Assembly (NCBI GenBank): GCA_029051965.1
Contig: JAIDJZ010000353.1
Location: 1-7,148 of the forward strand
From: Paramuribaculum sp.
Lineage (GTDB): Bacteria > Bacteroidota > Bacteroidia > Bacteroidales > Muribaculaceae
Length of the DNA stretch: 7,148 nucleotides
Direction: 5' to 3'
The translations under genes were made by a program, and so were the position numbers. Positions 1 through 5,667 of this stretch are shown one piece after another. Every line of letters starts with the position of its first letter. The stretch's first letter is position 1. A model generated the notes under the pieces. It had not been told where the DNA came from. It saw nothing but the letters and a program-made list of their open reading frames with translations, and did no database searches.

Positions 1-77
1 AACGATATTTTAACATAATGCCGCCGCGACGTCAAGTCGGGAGTCGACGGTTGTCCTGAGAAACGGCCAGCCCCGTT
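1..77. repeat. 77-bp direct repeat, copy 1
   Basis: This stretch is identical, base for base, to 1917-1993 and in the same orientation. Weaker similarity continues for about 18 more bases (78-95 against 1994-2010, with one gap). The repeat contains inverted pieces. AACGG at 62-66 pairs with CCGTT at 73-77 around a six-base loop. The GC-rich centre (about 21-50) can form a second, imperfect stem. No coding potential is visible. It could be a dispersed intergenic repeat of this genome or the boundary of an inserted cassette; the window alone cannot decide. The copy begins at the window edge, so it may extend further left. Confidence 0.93.
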
Positions 78-170
78 CCGTTCTAATTGATTTGTCAAGA
101 AACGATGAAATGACTTCTTGTTAGGCCTTTTGTGTGTTTTGCACTAATTCTCCAAATTTTTTTCGAAAAT

Positions 171-201
171 TTTGTATCTTCTTGATATTTTGCTATATTT
201 G
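171..201 (+). promoter_or_regulatory. Bacteroidetes sigma-ABfr-type promoter of the secreted-protein pair
   Basis: A TTTG box at 171-174 is followed after exactly 19 bases by TATATTTG at 194-201. This matches the known Bacteroidetes consensus (TTTG, 19-21 bases, TAnnTTTG). Transcription would begin near 206-210, leaving a leader of about 25-30 nt before the start codon at 235. The surrounding sequence is very AT-rich. This is the best-matching promoter in the window and it lies inside the segment bounded by the two direct repeats. Confidence 0.8.
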
Positions 202-234
202 CGAATAACGTAACTTTACATTTTTTTAAACCGT

Positions 235-681
235 ATGAATAAAATTTTCACATTTCTCGTTGCAGTAGCTGTGGTGTTTCCCATAGTTTTAAAAGCCGAA
301 TCGACTATCTACGTTTTCGACAACTATCCTTTTCAAAAAATGGCAGGATTATCTTTTAACGGCGATGAAATCAGCCTTGCCGACCGACCATTGCTAAAGG
401 AAAGAATGGGCATGAAGGAATATGTCAAAGGACTCACTAAAATAACAGTAAAGAATGATGGCCGACTTCTCGTGGTGCGTGACTTCGAATGGGCTGGAAA
501 ACCCTATCACGATGAAATGACTATAGATCTTAACGATGGTGATGTATATTACCTCGAACTCGTGTCGGGACCTAAATCAACACTGAAGCTCCTTAAGGCC
601 CAGGACGGTGAGAAAAAGCTTCGCGAATTACCAAAGAAAAAAGATTGGACAGTTTTCCCCGACCAATCTTACGATAAATAG
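235..681 (+). CDS. Exported protein of unknown function, 148 aa
   Basis: No family is recognised with confidence. Residues 1-21 form a clear Sec signal peptide: Lys3, a long hydrophobic run, then a likely cut after Ala21 (LKA/ES). There is no lipobox cysteine, so the product should be periplasmic or secreted. The mature part is short and looks beta-rich, and ends in a lysine-rich charged tail (about residues 120-137). The stretch DLNDGDVYYLELV vaguely recalls the GxxYY pattern of small beta-sandwich lipoproteins such as DUF2846, but this is only a hint. The ATG at 235 fits the promoter at 171-201. The next gene starts 8 nt after the stop, so the two are surely co-transcribed. Codon and base composition are AT-richer than in the B12 genes to the right. 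Confidence 0.85.
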   Translation: MNKIFTFLVAVAVVFPIVLKAESTIYVFDNYPFQKMAGLSFNGDEISLADRPLLKERMGMKEYVKGLTKITVKNDGRLLVVRDFEWAGKPYHDEMTIDLNDGDVYYLELVSGPKSTLKLLKAQDGEKKLRELPKKKDWTVFPDQSYDK

Positions 682-689
682 CTACGGCA

Positions 690-1742
690 ATGAAACGATT
701 CGTATCCGCAATAGCTATGGTAGCCGTTGCTGCGGTTTTCATGTCAGCGCAACAAACCGACCTTGCTGCCGTATTGTTGCGCTCGGAAAATTACATAGGA
801 CAGAGGGCCGACAACTCCAAGGATAAAAGTGGTACGGGTATCCTCAAGATTTCTGGAGGTGGGGTCTACATAGGTGATATCAATCGAAACAAGTTCAACG
901 GCAAAGGCATGGTGATCTGCGGGGACAAAGGCAAAATCGCAAACGCCCCCGATGCCTACGCTTATGTCGGCGGTTTTGTCGGCGGTAAAAAACAGGGCAA
1001 AGGAACATGTTATGCGCCCGATGGCGACATTATCTACTCAGGACGTTTTGAAAACGATAAGCCGGTTGATGCCTACCCCTCTGTCGCGCCCGATGAGCTA
1101 CGTTACTTTTCAATAATGGAAACATTCGATGGTTACTACATCGGAGAAGTGGAATCGGGCAATGCGCACGGTTTCGGGCTGTGCGTTCTTACGGACGGTG
1201 CGTTCCGTATCGGAATTTCCCGCGAAGGCATTCCTATAGGCGTCAACACGCTGATCTACGGATCTTCCGAATGGACTGTGGTAAACTATCGCGACGGACA
1301 GGCTATGGTGATAAACACTTCGGCAGATTACAATGAGCGCAATAGTATTATAAAGAATGTCAACTCGCAGATATGGAATGAACTATGGTCAGGAATGGCT
1401 GAAGTGGCAAGTGGACTTAGCGATGTAGGCATGCAATATATGAAGGCACGCGTGGAAACATCAGGAGGGAATTATAACGATAGCCATGACGGAGGTCTGG
1501 GCTCAGCGAGTTCAACTGGAACTAAAAAAACATCCGGTGTAAAAAACTCATCGAAAAAAGGTAACGATTGTGGAACTGCATGGATGTCGGGTTCACGTAT
1601 ATACGGCGATTACGAGAATCAGCTCGCCAAAGGCGGACAACTGAGCACTGCCGATATCAATGACATCAAATCCAAAATGAGGGCCATACGCACAAAATGG
1701 GAAAAACGCGGATGCCCGTTCACTAAGTCACCGTATGAATAG
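690..1742 (+). CDS. Exported MORN-repeat protein, 350 aa
   Basis: Residues 1-20 are a signal peptide (likely cut after SA20, before QQ) with no lipobox, so the protein is exported to the periplasm or beyond. The front half holds MORN-type repeats (Y-x-G-x-x-x-x-x-x-x-G-x-G): near residues 60-77 (YIGDINRNKFNGKGMVI), 92-107, 116-124 (partial), 150-167 (YYIGEVESGNAHGFGL) and a decayed unit at 172-184. MORN repeats form elongated beta-hairpin stacks that usually bind proteins or lipids. Residues about 254-293 are a Gly/Ser/Lys-rich linker. After this comes a short C-terminal module with two cysteines (C294, C342) that could form a disulfide, and the helical stretch DINDIKSKMRAIRTKWEKR. The role is unknown. 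It is the second gene of a two-gene unit, 8 nt after the first gene's stop, and is followed directly by a strong terminator. Confidence 0.85.
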   Translation: MKRFVSAIAMVAVAAVFMSAQQTDLAAVLLRSENYIGQRADNSKDKSGTGILKISGGGVYIGDINRNKFNGKGMVICGDKGKIANAPDAYAYVGGFVGGKKQGKGTCYAPDGDIIYSGRFENDKPVDAYPSVAPDELRYFSIMETFDGYYIGEVESGNAHGFGLCVLTDGAFRIGISREGIPIGVNTLIYGSSEWTVVNYRDGQAMVINTSADYNERNSIIKNVNSQIWNELWSGMAEVASGLSDVGMQYMKARVETSGGNYNDSHDGGLGSASSTGTKKTSGVKNSSKKGNDCGTAWMSGSRIYGDYENQLAKGGQLSTADINDIKSKMRAIRTKWEKRGCPFTKSPYE

Positions 1743-1761
1743 CTCAGTACTCTCTGTGATA

Positions 1762-1810
1762 TAAACAGCGATGGCGTCCATGCAATAGCACGGATGCCAT
1801 CGCTGTTTTT
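1762..1810 (+). terminator. Strong intrinsic terminator after the MORN gene
   Basis: AACAGCGATGGC at 1764-1775 is perfectly complementary to GCCATCGCTGTT at 1796-1807. The stem continues inward through GTCC (1776-1779) against GGAT (1792-1795) with one G-U pair, and outward by an A-T pair (1763/1808). This makes about 17 paired positions around a 12-nt loop. A run of five T (1806-1810) closes it. It lies 20 nt after the MORN stop codon and ends the two-gene unit. The stem is AT-flanked on both sides, so it may also act on transcripts coming from the right. Confidence 0.9.
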
Positions 1811-1861
1811 CGCGCGTGTGTCATGAGTTATTGACCAAGTCTGTTTTGAGGTGGTTCGCTT

Positions 1862-1878
1862 TTATCCGGGTGGGATAA
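1862..1878. repeat. Small perfect inverted repeat in the intergenic region
   Basis: TTATCC at 1862-1867 and GGATAA at 1873-1878 form a perfect 6-bp stem with a 5-base loop. There is no T-run right after it on either strand, so it is not a convincing terminator. Apart from this hairpin and the second repeat copy, the 260 bases between the MORN gene and the minus-strand lipoprotein gene show only the terminator at 1762-1810. Confidence 0.4.
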
Positions 1879-1916
1879 CACTATTTTCCTTTTCGGTATA
1901 GCGCGAGGTATATAAA

Positions 1917-1993
1917 AACGATATTTTAACATAATGCCGCCGCGACGTCAAGTCGGGAGTCGACGGTTGTCCTGAGAAACGGCCAGCCCCGTT
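1917..1993. repeat. 77-bp direct repeat, copy 2
   Basis: This is identical to bases 1-77 and in the same orientation. It sits only 9 bp beyond the stop codon of the minus-strand lipoprotein gene (TTA at 2003-2005 on the plus strand). Read along that gene's strand, it starts with an AACGG-loop-CCGTT hairpin followed by a GC-rich imperfect stem, so it may shape or stabilise the 3' end of that transcript. No T-run follows, so it is not a typical terminator. The weaker similarity between copies past base 77 reaches into the last two codons and stop of the lipoprotein gene. Confidence 0.93.
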
Positions 1994-2002
1994 TTGTTCC
2001 AA

Positions 2003-2434
2003 TTATTTGTTGATCGGTGCGGCCAGGTCGGAGAGTGTCACGGCTGCGTCGATCTTGGGAAAGACAATCGTCTCAAGCATCGAATTGGCCATTTCCTCGA
2101 TTCCTTCTGAGTCCGATCCGCCGAACTCGATGCTTTTCTTCATGGAGACTTCCATGTAGCTCTTCATCGCGTTTTTGAGGAGCGTGCGGTCACTGTCGGT
2201 CAGTTTGTAGCTGCCGTTTCGCTCGACAATCGAGTTCAGTTGTGTTTTCCATTCCGCCTTGCCGTCAGTCAGCATGCGGCGGCATTGTTCATTGTCGGAC
2301 GTGCGGTCGATTTCAGCTGCCATTTCGCTGAATACCTTTGCGTAATCGGCTGCGGGAGATTCGGACGAACAGGATGCGAGCGCGATCAGAGCGGAGACGA
2401 GGAGAATCCGGATTGAGTAGATTAGACGGTTCAT
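2003..2434 (-). CDS. Small lipoprotein of unknown function, 143 aa
   Basis: No known family is recognised. From the ATG at 2434 the protein begins MNRLIYSIRILLVSALIALASC, a signal peptide with lipobox LASC and lipidated Cys22. Mature residues are mostly helix-forming and charged (EMAAEIDRTSDNEQC, SYMEVSMKKSIEF, EEMANSMLETIVFPKIDAAV), so a small helical envelope lipoprotein is likely. The residues after the cysteine are SSESPAAD, not strongly acidic, so surface display is uncertain and a periplasm-facing anchor is possible. The frame stays open upstream to 2542. That longer start would bury the signal peptide and run into the start of the divergent gene, whereas the chosen ATG has AAGGA 4 nt upstream on its strand and a promoter box 42 nt upstream. 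Confidence 0.8.
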   Translation of the reverse strand: MNRLIYSIRILLVSALIALASCSSESPAADYAKVFSEMAAEIDRTSDNEQCRRMLTDGKAEWKTQLNSIVERNGSYKLTDSDRTLLKNAMKSYMEVSMKKSIEFGGSDSEGIEEMANSMLETIVFPKIDAAVTLSDLAAPINK

Positions 2435-2475
2435 TAGATCCTTAATTTTTGTGCACTTAAATTTTTGCGATTCAG

Positions 2476-2483
2476 CAAAGTTA
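2476..2483 (-). promoter_or_regulatory. Promoter box (-7) for the minus-strand lipoprotein gene
   Basis: Read on the minus strand the sequence is TAACTTTG, a full match to the Bacteroidetes TAnnTTTG element. It lies 41 nt before the ATG at 2434, giving a leader of about 35 nt. No good TTTG box is seen 19-21 bases upstream, so the -33 part is weak or absent. Confidence 0.6.
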
Positions 2484-2527
2484 CGATTTTTTGCCGAATA
2501 GCGGTGAGGCGAATCGGGAAAATTGAG

Positions 2528-2535
2528 TAATTTTG
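2528..2535 (+). promoter_or_regulatory. Promoter box (-7) touching the start of the PKD lipoprotein gene
   Basis: TAATTTTG matches TAnnTTTG and ends only 5 bases before the ATG at 2541. If it is used, transcription begins at or next to the start codon and the mRNA is leaderless or nearly so. No ribosome binding site is seen before the ATG. The -33 region (about 2503-2508) is a poor match. A chance match in AT-rich sequence is possible. Confidence 0.45.
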
Positions 2536-2540
2536 TGGCC

Positions 2541-4304
2541 ATGACACGTCAAACTGATATTCCTGCTTTTTTCGCGCTGTGGCTCATTGCCGTGGCAACT
2601 CTTTTCGGCTGTAACTCCGATAATGACATTTTGCCGGGACGCCGGCCGACGATTGAATTCGACAACCCCGACGGAATCTACACTGTCAGGGTCGGCAACG
2701 ATGTCCGGATCGATCCGGTCATCGGCAATGGAGAGAATGCGGAATATCTATGGACGATGAACGACGAGGTCGTTTCACGCAGCCGCGCTCTCGTGATGAA
2801 CTGTCCTCGCGAGGGGAGTTTCTATGTCATGTTGACGGTCACGTCTCCCGCCGGATCAGCTTCGGCTGAGGCGCGCATCGATGTGCTTGAAAAAACACCT
2901 CCTGTCATTGAGCTTGCAGTTTCGGAAGGGGGGATCTACGTATTGCGCGGGGAGGTCTGCCGTATTGCCCCGCGGTTCAGCCATTCGGATGTCGACGGGT
3001 TTCATGTCGAATGGAGCGTCGACGGTGTTGTCGAGGCTGAGGGAACGGAATTTGAATTCAGTCGCAATGTGACGGGCGATTATACCGTAGGAATCATGGC
3101 TGAGAATGAGGATGGGAAAGCCGAGAAGTCGGTTTCGGTCCATGTCGTCGACCAGTTGCCCCGAAGCCTTTCGTTTCCGGTCAGCACAGCGATGCAGTCG
3201 GCAGATGTCAGATACACATTTCCGCGCCGTGGCGTCCTTTTAAAGCCTGTTGCAGAGAATATTTCCGAGGAGGCTGCCTTCGCGTGGAGCGTCAATGGCG
3301 AGGCCGTCGGGAATCGAAGCCGCGAACTGTTTTTCACTCCCTCGTTGCCTGGGGAATACCGGGTCGTTGTCGAGGCGGAAGGTGCGTCGGCAGAAGTGAC
3401 CGTCGTGTGTGTCGACAGTGATGAAACGTCGCGGTTCCGTCCTGCTTCGGCGGGATCTTCGTCTGAAGTTTCGAAGGTCTGGGAGTATATGCCTGCCCCT
3501 GGCCAGTTCATAGGCGACGGGTCGGCTGCCGGCGGCATGCCCTCAAGCGTGACGACTGCAGAAGACGCTGCTGCGTGGGCTAAAAGCCGGATCGAGGCCT
3601 CTCAGTTTGTGTCGCTTGGTGCATGGGGAGGCTATCTCGTGGTAGGTTTCGACCACAGCATTCCGTTGTCGCAGTCTGTCCCCGAGATTGCCGTCAAGGG
3701 CAATGCGTTCAAGGTTTCCAACGAACCCGGAACCGTCTGGGTCATGCAGGATGTCAACGGCAACGGACTGCCTGACGACGAGTGGTATCAGCTTAAAGGA
3801 AGCGAATGGAGCAATCCGCTGACACTCCATGACTATGCCGTGACCTATTACCGTCCGGCAGGAAACTGCACCGATGTCGAGTGGACCGACAACAGAGGCA
3901 ACCGCGGCCTTGTCGCCTACCTCTCTTCAGCTCACGGACAGCTCTCGTATTATCCGGCATGGGCATCGTCGGCCACGCTGACTTTCCGTGGCATCCGTCT
4001 GCCGGCCAACGGCACTTGCGACCCGGTGACCGGACAGTGGTCGACATCGCCTTTCGCATGGGGCTATGCCGACAATCTTGGCGATGATACGATTCTTTCC
4101 GGCAGTGAGGCTTCGGGAGGCGAAGGCCAGTGTGTCGGCCTGCGGATCTCCAATGCGGTTTATGCCGACGGATCGCCGGTTTCGTTGCAGTATGTCGATT
4201 TTGTGATGATTCAGAGTGCGTTGCTCCAACAGCTGGGTGTGCTTGGCGAATCGTCGACAGAGGTGTGTGGCGTTGTGGATAACACGTTGGACCGCAGACG
4301 ATAA
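2541..4304 (+). CDS. PKD/Ig-like domain surface lipoprotein, 587 aa
   Basis: The start at ATG 2541 puts a signal peptide with lipobox LFGC and lipidated Cys24 at the N-terminus; an in-frame TTG at 2523 would only add six residues. CNSDNDILPG follows, with acidic residues near the cysteine that suit export to the cell surface. Three PKD/Ig-like beta-sandwich domains follow, roughly residues 33-115, 118-204 and 207-300, seen from repeated patterns such as EYLWTMNDEVV, HVEWSVDGVV and AFAWSVNGEAV, each followed by a G-x-Y/F-x-V strand. The last 280 residues form a separate domain (EYMPAPGQFIGD, QFVSLGAWGGYLVVGFDHSI, GNAFKVSNEPGTVWVMQD). It holds a calcium-loop-like motif DVNGNGLPDDE at 404-414. 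Similar proteins occur in Bacteroidetes, often annotated only as cell surface protein, in my recollection also near B12 uptake genes. It ends 57 nt before the B12 operon promoter but is not under the riboswitch. The ligand is unknown. Confidence 0.82.
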   Translation: MTRQTDIPAFFALWLIAVATLFGCNSDNDILPGRRPTIEFDNPDGIYTVRVGNDVRIDPVIGNGENAEYLWTMNDEVVSRSRALVMNCPREGSFYVMLTVTSPAGSASAEARIDVLEKTPPVIELAVSEGGIYVLRGEVCRIAPRFSHSDVDGFHVEWSVDGVVEAEGTEFEFSRNVTGDYTVGIMAENEDGKAEKSVSVHVVDQLPRSLSFPVSTAMQSADVRYTFPRRGVLLKPVAENISEEAAFAWSVNGEAVGNRSRELFFTPSLPGEYRVVVEAEGASAEVTVVCVDSDETSRFRPASAGSSSEVSKVWEYMPAPGQFIGDGSAAGGMPSSVTTAEDAAAWAKSRIEASQFVSLGAWGGYLVVGFDHSIPLSQSVPEIAVKGNAFKVSNEPGTVWVMQDVNGNGLPDDEWYQLKGSEWSNPLTLHDYAVTYYRPAGNCTDVEWTDNRGNRGLVAYLSSAHGQLSYYPAWASSATLTFRGIRLPANGTCDPVTGQWSTSPFAWGYADNLGDDTILSGSEASGGEGQCVGLRISNAVYADGSPVSLQYVDFVMIQSALLQQLGVLGESSTEVCGVVDNTLDRRR

Positions 4305-4361
4305 TCGGGTTGTTTTCGGAGAATTAACATAATTTAATGCTGCGGGGTGGGCGAATTGGCT

Positions 4362-4369
4362 TAACTTTG
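4362..4369 (+). promoter_or_regulatory. Promoter box (-7) of the B12 uptake operon
   Basis: TAACTTTG matches the Bacteroidetes TAnnTTTG box and is the same octamer found before the minus-strand lipoprotein gene. The predicted start of transcription, about 4374-4378, coincides with the first base of the riboswitch P1 stem, which supports it strongly. The -33 region (around 4339-4342, GCTG) is a poor match. No convincing terminator separates it from the preceding PKD gene, so read-through from that gene is also possible. Confidence 0.65.
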
Positions 4370-4377
4370 CGGTCAGG

Positions 4378-4544
4378 AATGAATGTTCTTAGGGAACGCG
4401 GTGGAAATCCGCGACAGTGCCCGCTGCTGTAAGTTCCTTCCGGTTGCAGAAACCGGAAAAAAGAAGATGCAATTGAGCCACTGGCAGTCAATACCTGCCG
4501 GGAAGGCGCATCGACCGGCGCAAGTCAGAAAACCTGCATTCGTT
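4378..4544 (+). promoter_or_regulatory. Cobalamin riboswitch aptamer
   Basis: This RNA element binds a cobalamin and lowers expression of the genes after it. Hallmarks appear in the right order. The closing P1 stem pairs AATGAATG (4378-4385) with CATTCGTT (4537-4544), eight pairs with one G-U. The core begins with GGGAA, then hairpin CGCGG/CCGCG (4397-4401/4409-4413) with loop TGGAAAT, then ACAGTGCCCGCTGCTGTAAG. A side hairpin CCGGTT/AACCGG lies at 4440-4456. GAGCCACTGG (4475-4484), stem GGCAG/CTGCC (4483-4487/4495-4499) and GGGAAGG (4500-4506) follow. The B12 box is AAGTCAGAAAACCTGC (4522-4537), close to the usual AGTCAGGAGACCTGC. The downstream genes are B12 uptake genes, as expected. An open reading frame that crosses this region is a by-product. 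Confidence 0.95.
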
Positions 4545-4758
4545 TCTTCAACCGGATTAGTCCACGGGACATGGACGAAGTGGCAAAAGCTTAATCTGAT
4601 GGCGGGAAATGCTTTTTTGTGTGGCGTCCCCCTCCGGTTCTTTCATCCAGAGACATTCTTTCGGACCGGTTTCAGATCTGTTTTATCCAGTTCATCTCTG
4701 TGTCGGCGGTCAAATCGCGTCTTGAAGCGTAAACAATTTAACCCCAAAAAGAATAGAG
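4545..4758 (+). promoter_or_regulatory. Long leader with candidate riboswitch expression platform
   Basis: The 214 bases between the aptamer and the first gene have no gene of their own. Several competing pairings can be seen. GGATTAG (4554-4560) can pair with TTAATCT (4591-4597). GTCCA (4560-4564) can pair with TGGAC (4572-4576). AAAAGC (4585-4590) can pair with GCTTTT (4611-4616) inside a run of six T (4613-4618), which looks like a weak intrinsic terminator. If so, B12 binding would favour premature termination near 4618. The pairing is modest and was found by eye. The rest (4620-4758) shows nothing clear apart from a purine-rich stretch (AAAAAGAATAGAG) just before the ATG at 4759. Confidence 0.45.
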
Positions 4759-5652
4759 ATGAAAAAACAATTGATCTACAGTGCAGTGGCTCTTACAATG
4801 AGCCTCGGATTTGTTTCATGTTCCGACGATGACGGTCCCGACAGCCGTCTGGTAGAGATCGGATTTGAAGGCGGCAGCAATATTCTGGCCGGCCCTACAT
4901 CATACGGAGCAAACCTTTATTATGGCTATGACGGAACTCAGTTTACCGAAGCTGAATTTCCTGTGACTGACGATGTGAAACTCCACATCGGAATCAACGA
5001 AAGCGTTTGGTCCGGAGAAATCGACTTCTACGGCGGCGGCATGGCTCTCTCGCAGTGGAATATCCGCACCAATCCCGCAGACAAGACGGCAGCAGACTGG
5101 TGGTACAGCTACCAAAACCAGTGTTCGGTCTATAACCTTCAGTCTGGCGACGGAACAAACAAGGGCGCGGGTGCAGGCGGCTCCGATACATTTGTGATCG
5201 CCAACGGCTATTCCGATCCGAACTCGATGAGCTCCAGCTCGCGTATGTACTTCACCGGCAAGGCTGAATTTCAGGCTGTCGGAATCGATGTCTGCAACTC
5301 GAGCTATGTCTATGGCGTGCTGATGAACGGCAACCCCTACGGCAATGATGCCGGAAAGAATATCAAGGAAGCTGAAGGCTGGTTCAAGGCTGAATTCTAC
5401 GGCTTCGACAGCGAAGGCAATCCGACAAACGGCGGAAATCCTGTTGAATTCTATCTCTGTGACTATCGTCCGGGATCGGCAACTTACACAGAAACAGTCT
5501 CGAAATGGACAAACTGTGACCTCCGCGCTCTTGGCAAGGTCAATGCGATCGAGATCAACTTCAAGGGTTCGGACACGGGTGCCTACGGACTGAACACCCC
5601 TGCCTATGTCTGCCTTGACAATTTCACTGTTTCGGTTGATGCCGCAAATTGA
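4759..5652 (+). CDS. DUF4465 surface lipoprotein of the B12 operon, 297 aa
   Basis: Residues 1-20 are a signal peptide ending in lipobox GFVSC (Cys21). SDDDGPD follows directly; in Bacteroides a serine plus several aspartates after the cysteine is the known signal that sends lipoproteins to the outer face of the outer membrane. The body matches the DUF4465 family: WSGEIDFYGGGMALSQWNIR near the front, a conserved DTFVIANGYSD core, and the family-typical end GAYGLNTPAYVCLDNFTV (about 274-291). The fold is expected to be a beta-sandwich of carbohydrate-binding-module type. It is the first gene behind the cobalamin riboswitch and sits 15 nt before btuG, so a part in cobalamin capture at the cell surface is a fair inference. 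Direct binding is not shown by the sequence. No accepted gene symbol is assigned here. Confidence 0.88.
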   Translation: MKKQLIYSAVALTMSLGFVSCSDDDGPDSRLVEIGFEGGSNILAGPTSYGANLYYGYDGTQFTEAEFPVTDDVKLHIGINESVWSGEIDFYGGGMALSQWNIRTNPADKTAADWWYSYQNQCSVYNLQSGDGTNKGAGAGGSDTFVIANGYSDPNSMSSSSRMYFTGKAEFQAVGIDVCNSSYVYGVLMNGNPYGNDAGKNIKEAEGWFKAEFYGFDSEGNPTNGGNPVEFYLCDYRPGSATYTETVSKWTNCDLRALGKVNAIEINFKGSDTGAYGLNTPAYVCLDNFTVSVDAAN

Positions 5653-5667
5653 TAAGCGACCCTGTCA

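Noticed and set aside
1..77. Integron attC site or phage-type att site
   Set aside because: Length and partial palindromes would fit, but the required core motifs (RYYYAAC and GTTRRRY) are not met at matching positions, and no integrase is present in the window.
608..826. 72-codon plus-strand frame across the junction of the two exported-protein genes
   Set aside because: Out-of-frame overlap with both real genes, each of which has a clear signal peptide.
1..1993. Transposon target-site duplication
   Set aside because: 77 bp is much longer than known target duplications, and there are no terminal inverted repeats or transposase gene at the edges of the enclosed segment.
2435..2542. Longer N-terminus for the minus-strand lipoprotein (start at 2542)
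   Set aside because: It would put 36 residues before a clear lipoprotein signal peptide, overlap the divergent gene's start, and cover the promoter box at 2476-2483.
3080..3538. 152-codon minus-strand frame inside the PKD gene (and other antisense frames there)
   Set aside because: Antisense shadow in a higher-GC gene. The plus frame has a signal peptide and clear domains; the minus frame has neither.
4383..4832. Plus-strand open frame of 149 codons across the riboswitch and into the DUF4465 gene
   Set aside because: It lies over a well-supported structured RNA, has no protein-like character, and overlaps the true DUF4465 start in another frame.
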